A stretch of 64,000 nt of DNA from Proteromonas lacertae. Taxonomy: Eukaryota > Sar > Bigyra > Opalinata > Proteromonadidae. The position numbers were made by a program, and so were the translations under genes. The notes below the pieces were generated by a model, which worked only from the letters and a program-made list of their open reading frames with translations, ran no database searches and was not told the DNA's origin. Location: assembly GCA_002245135.1 (NCBI GenBank), contig NGBS01001160.1, positions 124,001 to 188,000 on the forward strand, written 5' to 3'. Shown piece by piece: positions 12,301 through 23,713 of the stretch (position 1 is the stretch's first letter; each line of letters opens with the position of its first letter).

Positions 12301-15300
12301 TTCCCATTTCTTTATCAAATGTCATTCCTTGAGGTAATTCAGGAACATTATAAACACCTTGATAATACTTTGATGTATAATTCATTATTTTATAAGTACC
12401 AATATCTACATTCAAATAACCTTCAATTAAATTCAGATTATTTTCTAATGATAGTTTATTAGGTGATTGATAGTCACAATTACTATCATCTTCTTCATTG
12501 CTCCATTTAGCTATATTATCTTGCAATACACACTGTTTCTTTACTATTCCTTCCCATGGTTGTTTACAACTACTAATTGAATATTGGTTAATTCCAACAG
12601 CAAAATATTCACCTTCAGCTTCACAATATTGTATTTCTCTCATTGAAATGATTATATCTTTAATAACAAATGATCTGATAGAATTGCAATCTTCAATTAA
12701 TAAATAAAAACTAGAAGATGGATATACTTTTGTTATAACGAATATATCATTAAATTTACCAATATTCTTTGATAATAAGACTGATCTATCATTGGATGTT
12801 AAAGCATATAAACTCCATCTTATATCTTTAGTAATAATTGATGTAACAACTTTATAACTATTGAATATAACAGGATGTAAGAATGTAAATGGTATTTCTA
12901 AGTTCTTACTACATGAATATTGAATAGATGTATCTTCATCCAAATCTAAGATATTACTATTTGAAGGGTAATTCAATAAATCATCAACATAAGTTGGATA
13001 AAATACAAACTGTATTAATGGATCATAATTAGTAGATTTCCAGTAATAAATACAGAATATATTATCTTCACCTTGTTTTAAATATTCAGTTGGAATTACT
13101 GTTGTGTTGTGATATGTTTCATGTTCTGCAAGTATTTGTACTTGATTTCCATTAAATACTCGAGAATTGTATAAATTAACTAACTTTCCATTAACTAATA
13201 ATGAAAATGAGTCATTGTATATAAAGTCAATGTAAATACTTCTCACTCTTTCGTCTAAATGTAATTTCTTTCTCATAGCCATTCTCCAAGGGTTGTTAGT
13301 TGGTATATTCCAATTCGGATATGAATCTTCAACCCATGAACTATCATCATAACTCAATGAAGCCCAAGTTGTATCTGTTGGTAGGATATTATGATTTATT
13401 TTCCATTTACTATTAGCTAATAAGATTGGTTCTATTATAATATAATAATTGTGAATATATATATATATATACTTAAGATTCTAAATGAATTTTCATCATA
13501 TCGATGAATATTGTAAAATGATTGACTTAATACCATTTCAAATGGAGAATAAATGATAATATTTGAACCACTAGCCCAACTGTCAGAATCACTATACAAT
13601 TATATAAATAAATTACAGTACCTATCTTCCATCTTAATAATAATATCATCATCATAACAATCAGTATAATTCTCACTATACTTTTCATTCAAATAAGTTG
13701 AAATACTTGTATATAAAACATCATTACTACTACCTTTGTATATTGTATATTTCTCATTAGAAGCACCAACACCTACTGCTTTTGAACTTGTCAATTTGAA
13801 ACTGTTAGAATTACATCCAGATATACATCTCAATAATATATCATATTTAACACTATCCATATTATTCTCAGCTTTAATAGTCAATTTATAATCAGTACAA
13901 ATAGTTAATAATATTCTGATATTGCCATTTGAATTAATCGAAATTCCTGAAGGATATGAATTCAATATTGAATATGAAACTATTGCTGTTTCATTAGGTG
14001 AAACTACTTTTAATTTATAAGGTTCATATTCAATTATAGATGGATGAGTTGCTTTTGGTTTTTTTGTTGTATAAGTATATACTCCTGTCATAATAAAGTG
14101 AGTACTATCTACAGTTATTGCATCATCAACGCTGTTCATAGTATAATTTGCATCATATAATAGTATATTATTATATGTATATAATGTATATCTAAATGTA
14201 GATTTCTTCAATGCTTTTATAATCACTTTATAACTATTATCAGTTGGAGTTGTACATAATCCAAAGTGATATTTTGTGCTAGGTTTCATAGCTGTAGTAG
14301 AATAGAGATTATTTCCTTTATATATCTCATATTCACCATTTGAATCAGCATGAGTCTCTACATATATTGTATATAATGTTCCACTACAATCAATTACTTT
14401 AATTTTCGTCTGTTTTAATACTTCACCATATAATGTATTTCCAGACACAATGATTGGATGTTCATCATAATAATCAGAATAATAATTCAATAAACCACTT
14501 GTAGAATTAAATGTCATTTCATCATACAATGGAGCAGCATTATAGGACATTGGTTGATCACCTACTAACCTATATCCTTCACAGATTAGATATGAATTTC
14601 TAATAAACACTAACTCATTTACTTCAACATTATTACAGTCTAATATCTTTAACGTTAATGTATTGGAGATTGTGTCTAATATTTCATATTTTAAAGTTGT
14701 TGTTTCTGAACTACCATCCATATATACAACAGTAATTGTATAAGTTGCTGCAGCTTGTGCTGAAATTGGAGTTCCTGATATTTCACCATTGGTTGAATCA
14801 AAATTAATACCTTGAGGAAGTAAAGGAGATATTGTATAAACAAAACCTGTCTTATACTTTGTTATTGGATAAACATTTAGTGAAATACTATTCACTTCAC
14901 CACTATATAACTCACCAGTATAGACAAAATTTCTACTTTCTTTACAATAATATGATTTGTGAATCTTTAACTGACTTGATTGAGGAGATTGTGTATAAAT
15001 TTGAAGTATTTTTTGTTTTCCTTCTTTACCAATATATTCCATATTTAAACTCTTCAATAAGTTCTTTCTGTATGTAGTAAACTGAGTAGTAAATTCTTTA
15101 ACTTCATCATCACTTGTATCACTAATTATCTCTTTACCATCAAATTCAGCTTTTAATTTACCTTCATATTTTATAGTTAAAATCCATTTACCTGTAACAT
15201 CAAACTCAATAAATCCTTCAGATTTTATTGCAAAGTTCTTAATATAAGGATATGGTAAACCATCCCACGAATGATAATGATCTATGGAATCAAAATTAAT

Positions 15301-18300
15301 CTCATCATATCTAATCAACATATTATTGGTTGATGGAATTGTATCAGTTGGTGATGATAATCTATAAAATTTGATTGGATAATCTTTAATTGGCATTGAT
15401 TTAATGGATAGTTTAAACTGTGGATTAAACTCTACACTTGTCTGATTCTCAAACTTACAAGATCCTTTTATTTTTATTACATAATCAGCTTCCACTATTG
15501 TTGTTGGATCAGTAATCACTCCAGTAACAACATAAACATCACCATTGATTTGTAAAGTAATAAATGAAGGAGTTGTACTAACAAGATATATACTTTGACA
15601 AGTAACACCAGGATGTATAATTTCATTAATTAACTCTTCATTTGGATAATAAACAATTTCATCAAATTGAATCCATAAGCCAGTATCTTGACATATCTCA
15701 TCTTCATTGGGTATTGGATCCCACTGTATATGTCCATCTACTTCTAAACATCTACGAACCAAATTACCTGATTTACCTTCAGGACATTTCTTTGAAGCAC
15801 TACCACCAACAGCTGTTTTAGGCCAATCACCTTCTGCTGGACAACCTTGTAAATTACATGTATAAAACAGTAAATCACGAATTTCAAACATATCTTCTGC
15901 TATTCCACCCGTTATTTTATTTACAATGATTCTAAATCGATTATAGGATATTTCTGGTGGATCAGTAAGGTAATAATGATGTTCATAATCAGTATCATAT
16001 AAATTCTCATTTTCTACATTCAATATTTCATCAAATGATGTAGTTATGTCATTATATCCATAAATAGCAAAACTAACAGGACATCTTTGAGGTTGTGATG
16101 GTCTATTTGCTCTAATAAATACACTGTTTATATATTCATATCTATATCCAGAAAATTCTACATCTGTCCATGATTTAGAAGGTGAATTTGCATATAATGT
16201 GTCTGGATCACCATCTACTAAACCACCTGGATTCTCAGTAAGCCAATAATTAGTATACTCATGAGTAAAATGAGATCTCTGAGTTGTTCTTAAACTACAA
16301 TGCTTACTACCTTCAGAATTCACTGTATCAAACCAAGCTGAAAATGGGTTTATATTACTAATATGAGAATCATTAAATATGTGTAATTCTACTGTTAAGA
16401 TATTTTCACCTAATTTGATGAATTGAATTGGTCCACTTACTCGTTTATATGTAATTTCTTCACTATTTAACATTCTTAGTGGTTTAGTGTTATAATCTAT
16501 TTTACCACCTGGCATGTTATATCTGAAGAATTCTTTTTCATTTATATAAGCAACTATTCCTCCATCAAATCTAAAAGCAGCTTCAAAAGAAGAATAATCA
16601 TCTAAATAACCAGCAATTGTGATAATTCTTCTATAATAGGATGTTATCCCATATCTCTTCTTAAAATTACCAGAAGATGCTTCATCCCAATGTCCATCAT
16701 AATAATTCAACTTCCTCCAATTCGTACCAGGATTTCTTTCATTACTATAATAATATTTCCATAGAGTACTTGCACTAATAAGGAAATCTAAATCAACTTC
16801 ATAAGTTGGATCAACTGCAGTTCTATACTTCTTGAATAATATTTCAATATGACCTTCTGTAAATATAGATAAGGATGTAGCACCATCCCATGTTGTTCCC
16901 ATTGTACTACCTAATTGTAATGTATATGTATCAGCTTTTTCACAATAATACAAAGTAGTTCTTTTATATTGCTCTAAATTACCATTATAACTGAATAATA
17001 TCTGATTATCAGAATGACGTCTAAATGAAATTATAGCTTCACTTGCTTTATCATTACCATAGAAGTAGATATAAAAAGCAGTTTTACCTTCTGGACATGT
17101 AATTACATTGATTGTTATGGCGATATTAGCACTACCTTTTGGATTAGTAAGACTAATATAATGATAGCTTTTACCAATATTATTAGCAACACCACTTATT
17201 ACCATTGTAGTAGAATTAAACAACAAACCATCAGGTAATGGGGGTGATATAGATGCAGAATAAATACCACCAATAATATGACCATAATGAACAGAGTATA
17301 AATCATAATACATATCAATAATATTATCACTTGGATAATACAGTGATGGTAACAGTGAGATTTTATTGGTGAATGATATATACAGGTTTTGTCTACCTGA
17401 ATCTATTTTACCGTAATTTACTAAGGTACTTCCTACATAGATATTGTAGGTTGGACCATTTTGAACATTACTTATGATATGTATTGAATATTCATCAGAA
17501 CTTCCACAATAAGAAAATTGAGACACACTATTGGTTGAAAATTCCTCTGATTCATATAATATTTCATCATCATTATTATGTGTTATTGTATATTGAAAAT
17601 CTTTATCAATGATAAACCAATTGATTTCAAAATACTGTAAATTTACACCACATGCATTTACTATTATCGATAATGAATAAGATGAAGTTAATCCTTTTCT
17701 ATCAGCATATACTACAACAATAGCACCATATGTATCTTTTGGTTTTCCTCTAATTATTCCAGTATATTTATCAATGGAAACTCCACTTGGTAAATCTGGT
17801 TTAGTATAATATCTAATTGATTTACTATTAGTAATTCTTGGTTTTAATGGATTAATTTCTGTATTTACTACATATGTTAATGATGATACTGTTTCACCAG
17901 TAACACTGTCATAATACTCTAAACCACTTGGTCCTGTTAATTCCACAATACCAATTTCAATAGTAGTCTTAATTTCAGCATTAGTTGATATTTCATAGGC
18001 TGTTATTGTATATGTTTGAACATCCATTTCATTTACATAGGGAGTTCCACTAATAACTCCACTGTTACTATCTATCTTTAAACCATAAGGTAAAGATGGT
18101 TCAACTGAATAATCTTTAAAATCATCTTTAGATAATAAGAAGAATATTGGTTCATTATCACTTATAGTAGCCATTGAAACATACTTAATAAATGGATAAG
18201 TATAATAAAACTGTTTAGTTGGTGTATATTTCATCAATGAAGTTGGAATTGGTTGTCTTTCTAACTGATCTGGTCCACCAGCGAGATATATGCCACCACC

Positions 18301-20151
18301 TATCTCATCATTACCATCAGTATTAACAGTACAACTGGAAGCATAAAATGGAATACGACTTGCCATCAAGTAAACTCTTAATGATGTGGTTGTTACTCCA
18401 TCTTTTGTAACTGTATCTGGATGTTTAAAATCAGGTGCATTAATTCTATCATCTGAATATAAGTAGAAGTAGTTTCTGCCATTTGTTACTACCTCAAATT
18501 CATAATCACCATCTAATTCTAATTCTACATCAGTACTCCATTCTGCATTGTATAAATCATTCATATATGCAGGTAAACCATCGTAAGGTTCTTTAGCAAA
18601 TGGATATTCTAAATGATTTTCATATCTACTAACCATTTTGGTATATATTTCTGGATGTTGATGTGGAAATTTATCATCATCATCATTACATTCAATTCTA
18701 CTTCTCTTATAATAATTGACCAATATTCCATTCATATATTGTTTCACATCTGAACCAATTATTCTCATCGTGAATTCAAAACTTGTAGTTGAAATTACAG
18801 TAGAAGCAGTTACTGTATAACTCGTAGAAGGGAAATTGTCATTATAACTACCTGATATTATTCCATCTCTAAACTTAATTCCATCAGGTAAATTAGGTTT
18901 TATTGACCATTCTTCAGGAGATCCATTCAAACTAATATATCTGAAACTTAACTCTTTATTTGCTACAGATGTAAATACAGACTCATATTCTAAGAATTGG
19001 ACTAATGATGGGACATGAAATAACTGATCAGCAGGTATTGGTTCTTTATTCAATCCTTGATAAGACCATCTTAGTTTAAACTCAAAATTACCATTATAAT
19101 CTCTACGAAAGAATATAGCACCAAATTCATAGAATTTTCCTCTTTCCAAATCAAAGGGAGGTGTATATTCTTGTTCGATACCTGGTGAAGATGTAAAGGA
19201 CTTAAATTCATCATAAACCGTATCACTATTACCATCTTCATTGTTTTCAAAATAGAACTGCATTCCATCCATTGCTTCAAAATAAAATGTATATCTACCA
19301 CTCTTCTTTATATGTATACAACCACTTAATCTTCCAGCATAATAATTATAAAATAAATTATTATTATCGTGTATATTATATTCTACACCTGGTAAAAAAG
19401 TTACATAAACATTATCATCAAATTTGTTCCATATATTCTTCGATGACGCGTCATAGACATAATTAACAACGTCACTTAATCTATATTCTATTCCCGAAGG
19501 GAAAATATTTTCACTTCTTTTACTTATCATCATTGTTATGTATATTTTATAACTACTTATTGCATTTGATGCTGTTATTGTATAGTCTATTTTGTCAGTG
19601 GATTTTTGAGGTTTTCCACTTATACTACCTGTATTACGATTAAATACTAAACCAGATGGTAATTTAGGACTTATATCAAATGAGGAAGCACTAGACATGC
19701 ATTTTGGAGATTCTAGACTTAATGATATACCTTCAAATCCATTTAAAACGCTTTTATCTGCCAAACCATAACTACAAGTCGTGATTTTTCCTATTGCTAT
19801 ACATAATAATTACATAGCATATAAATACACTCTAATGTGAAAGAAATAGTTGTACTCTCATCTTCACTTGATAAAATAACTGTAAATTTTACTGCAGAAA
19901 AACTGAAAGTGGTAGCTCCACTAATAACACCATCATTTGTCAATTTTACTCCATCTGGTAGAACTGGTACAATTTCACTTGATATTATTTTACTATTACA
20001 ATCAGGTATTATATTTAATTCTAAGTTAATTCCTGTAGTTATAACTGAATCAGAATATCTACATGTGAGAAGACAATCTATGCAAATAAGAATATTTAAA
20101 AATACTTATTAAATTAAAATGTAAAATAAGAGTAAATATAACGAATAGCAT
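9368..20151 (-). CDS. Giant multi-domain surface protein: putative-Ig repeats, PA14-like and galactose-binding-like domains, one TM helix
   Basis: Two very long reading frames join through small exons into one product of about 3,530 residues. The start is ATG 20151 with a signal peptide (MLFVIFTLILHFNL), then introns near 20076-20103 and 19803-19836. The main exon (about 13612-19802) is followed by introns near 13583-13611 and 13437-13473 and a 3' part with a 42-nt intron at 11488-11529. Visible modules are many putative-Ig units of the form P-x-LPxGLxFNxxTGxISGxP, PA14-like lectin folds (e.g. about 18.99-19.43 kb), a galactose-binding-like domain with DGGIVAYINEKE (about 16.5 kb), an F5/8C-like stretch (15.85-16.25 kb) and several four-cysteine modules. 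Near the C-terminus is a TM helix (FLVVLAVLISFTAIVLG, about 10.62-10.68 kb), then a roughly 430-residue cytoplasmic tail ending in acidic TDESK-type repeats. It is probably an adhesin or receptor. The ligand is unknown. Confidence 0.85.
11488..11529 (-). other. 42-nt intron of the giant surface gene, stop-free and a multiple of three
   Basis: On the minus strand the segment reads GTATATTATT...TATATAG and encodes a run of leucines if retained. Removing it joins ...TTLLDVC to DPDIPIS, restoring a normal inter-domain linker after the fourth cysteine of a module. Because its length is 3n and it lacks a stop, a gene finder would read through it. Confidence 0.75.
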
Positions 20152-20526
20152 GAGAAACACACCAAAAACAATTGGAATCTAAAAAATATGGTGGTTACAA
20201 AAATGAAAACGAAAAATGAAAAAATGAAATACACAGGTTTTATTGTTATGAAGGAATATTTGTATTGCAATGGTATAGTTGCTAAAAATAAGACGTATTT
20301 TATTTATTTAATTCACTTTTAAGCGAAATGATATATCTTTTCAAATCTCAAGTATAAATGACATAAAATGGTTGAAAATATCACAAAAAAAATATTCTGA
20401 TGAAAAAATATTCGATTGATCTTTCAAAATAGATAATACAAATTAATACACAATGAAATACACCTTAATGTGTATTTTCTTTCTTCGTGCCCAATAGATT
20501 TTCAGCTGTTAATTTGAATATAAAGA
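20152..20526. other. Divergent intergenic region (putative bidirectional promoter)
   Basis: About 375 bp of AT-rich DNA between the 5' ends of the giant surface gene (-) and the first small cysteine-motif gene (+). No open frame, tRNA or clear repeat is visible. Its position implies it carries both promoters; no specific motif can be supported. Confidence 0.5.
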
Positions 20527-21084
20527 ATGGATTATGATGGAGAATATGATGGTATTCATTATATATTATGTTATTACTATTTATTATATGTTATAGACTT
20601 ATGCACGCTTTCTGGAAACGATGAATTAGATGAATTGTTAAATCATTTATCAGAAGCAGACACCATCAATTCAGATTATAATTTATTTACACCATATGAT
20701 GATGATAGTAATAATACTAACAATAATAACATGTATGATATGAAAGACAAACTCAAAAATGATGAATATCTAAGCATGAGAGAAAATTGTTATCAATGTG
20801 GAAAAGAATTAACATTAAAAGAGTTGTTTTATTATGATATGAGAGATTATATTTGTCTTAAGTGTTCAATAGCAGTTGATTCAAAAGAACTCTCTGATTG
20901 GGAAAAAAGACATAGAACTATGTCAAGTAAATCAAAACTTTTTAAAGAATGTAAACATTGTCATAATTTGAAGAATAAGTGTAGATATTTCACAAAAACT
21001 GGAAAGATAAGTAGAACTTGTGATTATTGTCGTTTAAGGAGTAAATTAAATCGTATTAAAAGAGAACATGGTAAAGTAAAATAG
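20527..21084 (+). CDS. Small protein with two CxxC...CxxC (zinc-ribbon-like) modules
   Basis: ATG at 20527. A 45-nt intron (GTATTC...TATAG, 20552-20596) interrupts after MDYDGEYD. The product of about 170 residues has an acidic, Asn-rich N-terminal half, then a first cysteine module (CYQCGKEL ... CLKC, about 20791-20868) and a second (CKHCHNLKNKC ... CDYC, about 20950-21027), and a basic end (KLNRIKREHGKVK, TAG at 21082-21084). The spacing CxxC-x(about 18-20)-CxxC suggests two zinc-binding knuckles. The second module matches those of the next two genes. Acidic N-terminus plus basic zinc module would suit a nuclear or nucleic-acid-binding protein, but that is inference. I do not recognise a named family. 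Confidence 0.7.
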   Translation: MDYDGEYDGIHYILCYYYLLYVIDLCTLSGNDELDELLNHLSEADTINSDYNLFTPYDDDSNNTNNNNMYDMKDKLKNDEYLSMRENCYQCGKELTLKELFYYDMRDYICLKCSIAVDSKELSDWEKRHRTMSSKSKLFKECKHCHNLKNKCRYFTKTGKISRTCDYCRLRSKLNRIKREHGKVK

Positions 21085-21340
21085 AAATATTGAGAATTAA
21101 TTATTTCAAAAAATATATTCGTTTCACGATTATTAAGTTTATGTTTTTTGAGTGGCATAGACATTATACACATTCTATATCACATAATTTATAAGATATA
21201 ATATATAAAATATTGTAGAAAGTGGAAGGAATGTAAAAACACGCAGGTTATTCGTCATACGGAAATTGACAAAAACACAAATAAATCAAATGAAAACAAC
21301 TATAAGTGGTATATGTGAAGGTGTAGATATACATTCAAAG

Positions 21341-21878
21341 ATGAACATGTCAGGAGAGCTATGTAGAGTAAATCGATGAAGTAAAAGGGAAGAAGAATGA
21401 TAATGAAACAATTACACTATGGTCAAATGATAATTTAAAATCAATATCAAGTAGTGGATTGCTAGGCAATGAAAAAATAAAAGTTTCGCCTAGTTTATAT
21501 CTTCCAGAACTAGAAAACCAATTTTTTAACTTATTTTTGACAAACAATACTCATTCCATTAATGATGTAAGTGAAACTAGAAGAGTTGATGATAATAATT
21601 CAGATATTAGTGAAAGTGTTAGTGGTGAAGTAAATTATCTAGGAAAATATTATTTAGGTAAAGATGTTAGTGTGGATGTGATGCCCTTGGAAAGAACAAA
21701 ACCAATTGATTTTAGTAATGTTAAGTATATAAGATGTAGTAGTTGTAAAAAGCATCATATATTAAGGTATAACACACAACATAAGATAATTAAGTTGTGT
21801 GTAGCTTGTAGTGGAAAGAAAAACCAAGTAATGCAAATGAAAAGAGTAAATATTAAGAATACATGTTTAACTAATTAA
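21341..21878 (+). CDS. Small CxxC...CxxC protein, tandem paralogue 2
   Basis: ATG at 21341 (MNMSGEL). A 25-nt intron (GTAGAG...AAAAG, about 21362-21386) joins to KKNDNETITLW. The product is about 170 residues. The N-terminal two thirds is low-complexity Ser/Asn/Asp. The C-terminal module reads CSSCKKHHILRYN then IKLCVACSGKK (about 21735-21822) and is preceded by RTKPIDF. The spacing and the RTxPI(D/N)F lead-in are the same as in the next gene, so the two are paralogues. Four cysteines plus histidine suggest zinc binding. Function unknown. Confidence 0.7.
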
Positions 21879-22242
21879 CTCATTGATTTAAAGTGATTGT
21901 GTAATTGTTAAGTGTTTATTATTTCCTAATTCATAGATTCTATCTATTTCATCAATTTTATGTTCTTAACCTCCAAATGTGGATTTGAATATTCTTTTTT
22001 TATTTCAACTATTCGAACACTTGTTGATTAACAAATCTCATTAATATCAAAATATCTAAGATTTTCGTTATGTCAAAAAAATTAGGGAAACTGGTTCTAC
22101 GGAAATAATCAAATCAAACATCAATTTTATTTAAAATCAATTTTTGAGATAACGCTTTCAAAAATAGGTCCCTTAACATTTGATTTTATAATGCAAAACA
22201 ACAATAGTTTTGAATGCAAACGAGATTCCTCTACTTTCTTCA
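21879..22242. other. Intergenic spacer between tandem cysteine-motif genes
   Basis: About 360 bp, very AT-rich. An ATG at 22191 opens a short frame that differs from that of the following gene and stops soon. An upstream exon for the next gene is possible but no supported junction was found. Nothing else is visible. Confidence 0.4.
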
Positions 22243-22848
22243 ATGAATGGAATTGATAATCAATATATGTCGCCTGTACCATTACCAAATACTTTATCAT
22301 CGAATGATAAACTCACTCCATTACCAAGTTCATCTTCAAATAAGATCCCTGATAATATTAGTCAATCCAACAGCTCAATTTCTGTTACATCTTCACAACT
22401 ACCACCATTACCATCATTTCGAATGCCCATTAATATTTCAATGAATTTTAATAATTTTCAACCATTAAACTATCAAAATCCAATTCCAATGCCAATGTCA
22501 TTTCCCATTCCCAGGACTATTTCAGGACCAAATTTAAAAGAAGATGAAATTCTATTTTCTGCTCATCCAGTTAATACAACACAAACAGCAGCTTCTACAC
22601 AAATTCCACCACATCTTTCGCAACAGCTGTCATCTAACCAAGACTCTCCAGGTTTAGATAGAAGTCCACTTCAAAGAACACAACCTATAAATTTTGATAT
22701 TGCTAATCTTGCTGTTGAAATGGTAAAATGTTCATGGTGTTCAAAGAAACATCCAGCAAGATATAATAAAAAAGGTAAACCAATCAAACTTTGTTTAAAG
22801 TGTTCAAATAAAAAGAAAGATTATAGAGGTAAAAAACACAGTAAATAA
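22243..22848 (+). CDS. Small Pro/Ser-rich CxxC...CxxC protein, tandem paralogue 3
   Basis: The first in-frame ATG is at 22243 (MNGIDNQYMSPVPLP); the frame is open back to about 22210, so an upstream exon cannot be excluded. The product is about 200 residues. A long Pro/Ser/Asn-rich disordered N-terminus is followed by RTQPINF and the module CSWCSKKHPARYNKKGKPIKL ending CLKC (about 22729-22803), then a very basic tail (KKKDYRGKKHSK) and TAA. The module aligns with that of the gene at 21341, including the H..RYN....IKLC core. The combination of a disordered low-complexity region and a basic zinc knuckle resembles transcription regulators, which is inference only. Confidence 0.7.
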   Translation: MNGIDNQYMSPVPLPNTLSSNDKLTPLPSSSSNKIPDNISQSNSSISVTSSQLPPLPSFRMPINISMNFNNFQPLNYQNPIPMPMSFPIPRTISGPNLKEDEILFSAHPVNTTQTAASTQIPPHLSQQLSSNQDSPGLDRSPLQRTQPINFDIANLAVEMVKCSWCSKKHPARYNKKGKPIKLCLKCSNKKKDYRGKKHSK

Positions 22849-23000
22849 TTACACAAGATATTGTGTTACAGCAAATGTATATAGGATATTTAATTATAAA
22901 TATAATTCTGGATCAGAAATTTACTTCTTTTTACAAGTGTTGTTGTTTTAAGTAATTAAAAATTAACAATAATTTAGAAGACGAAAATTAATTAAGTGTT

Positions 23001-23640
23001 TTACATATGTTTAATACATTCTGGACAGTACCACTTTTCTTTTGTTTTGCTATTACTAACTCCTACACATTGACAATGAAACCATTCAATTGGACAATCA
23101 GGGTTGTCGCAAGCAATCATTTCTCCATAAGATGGCTTATGACAAATGCAATATAATTTCTATAGAAAATAGATAATAATAACAAAGAATACACCTTCCT
23201 CATCACTTTGAGAGTCAGAATGGGTTGTTGGAGCTGGAGCAACTGCTTTAGGCTTTTTTGATGCTGAAGCTTTTAGTTGTGATGGTTTTAATGGCTTGAT
23301 TTTATTCTAAATTACAAAATTATTATATAGTCTTACATTTTGAAGTGATTGAAGAAACTCTACTATTGTACTATCCTCGTCTACATCATAATCCATCACA
23401 AAATGCCTTTTAATTAGAAGAGTAAATTATACTTTGACACTGCAGAGACATAATCTGAGAACGATGCAGAAGGATCTAATTCGATACTAAACCTATTTGC
23501 ATATCTCTTTAATGATTCAAACTATAAGTGATAAATTTCATTTCTTTTCATACGCTTAAATTTTCGAATTTCACAGTTATACCAGGTGGTATATGATTAA
23601 TTGTTTCTGTATTTTCTTCTACTTCCATTTGTTCTGACAT
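23001..23640 (-). CDS. SAP30-like Sin3-binding domain fused to an ING-type PHD finger
   Basis: Five exons on the minus strand, ATG 23640 ([10 protein letters not shown]) to TAA 23001, with introns of about 26-40 nt near 23523-23554, 23410-23435, 23307-23337 and 23162-23196. The spliced product is about 170 residues. The C-terminal module is an unmistakable ING-family PHD finger: [17 protein letters not shown], then [10 protein letters not shown] and KWYCPEC, with all C4HC3 ligands and the ING-typical aromatic-cage residues for H3K4me3. The N-terminal half (about 23390-23590) reads [18 protein letters not shown] then a [14 protein letters not shown] helix, like the SAP30 Sin3-binding fold, instead of the ING coiled-coil domain. 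A Lys/Pro/Ser linker lies between. Both families belong to Sin3-HDAC complexes, so a chromatin corepressor subunit is likely. The PHD call is firm; SAP30 is moderate. Confidence 0.8.
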
Positions 23641-23713
23641 GTTTATTGATAAAGTTCAAATTAAGTGAAAATATCCCCTAAAAAATTAATCGAAACGACT
23701 CATTTTTTATTAA
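23641..23713. promoter_or_regulatory. 73-bp divergent promoter region between the SAP30-ING gene and NOL6
   Basis: Only 73 bp separate the ATG at 23640 (-) from the ATG at 23714 (+), so one very short AT-rich region must hold both start regions. The call rests on position only; no motif was identified. Confidence 0.45.
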
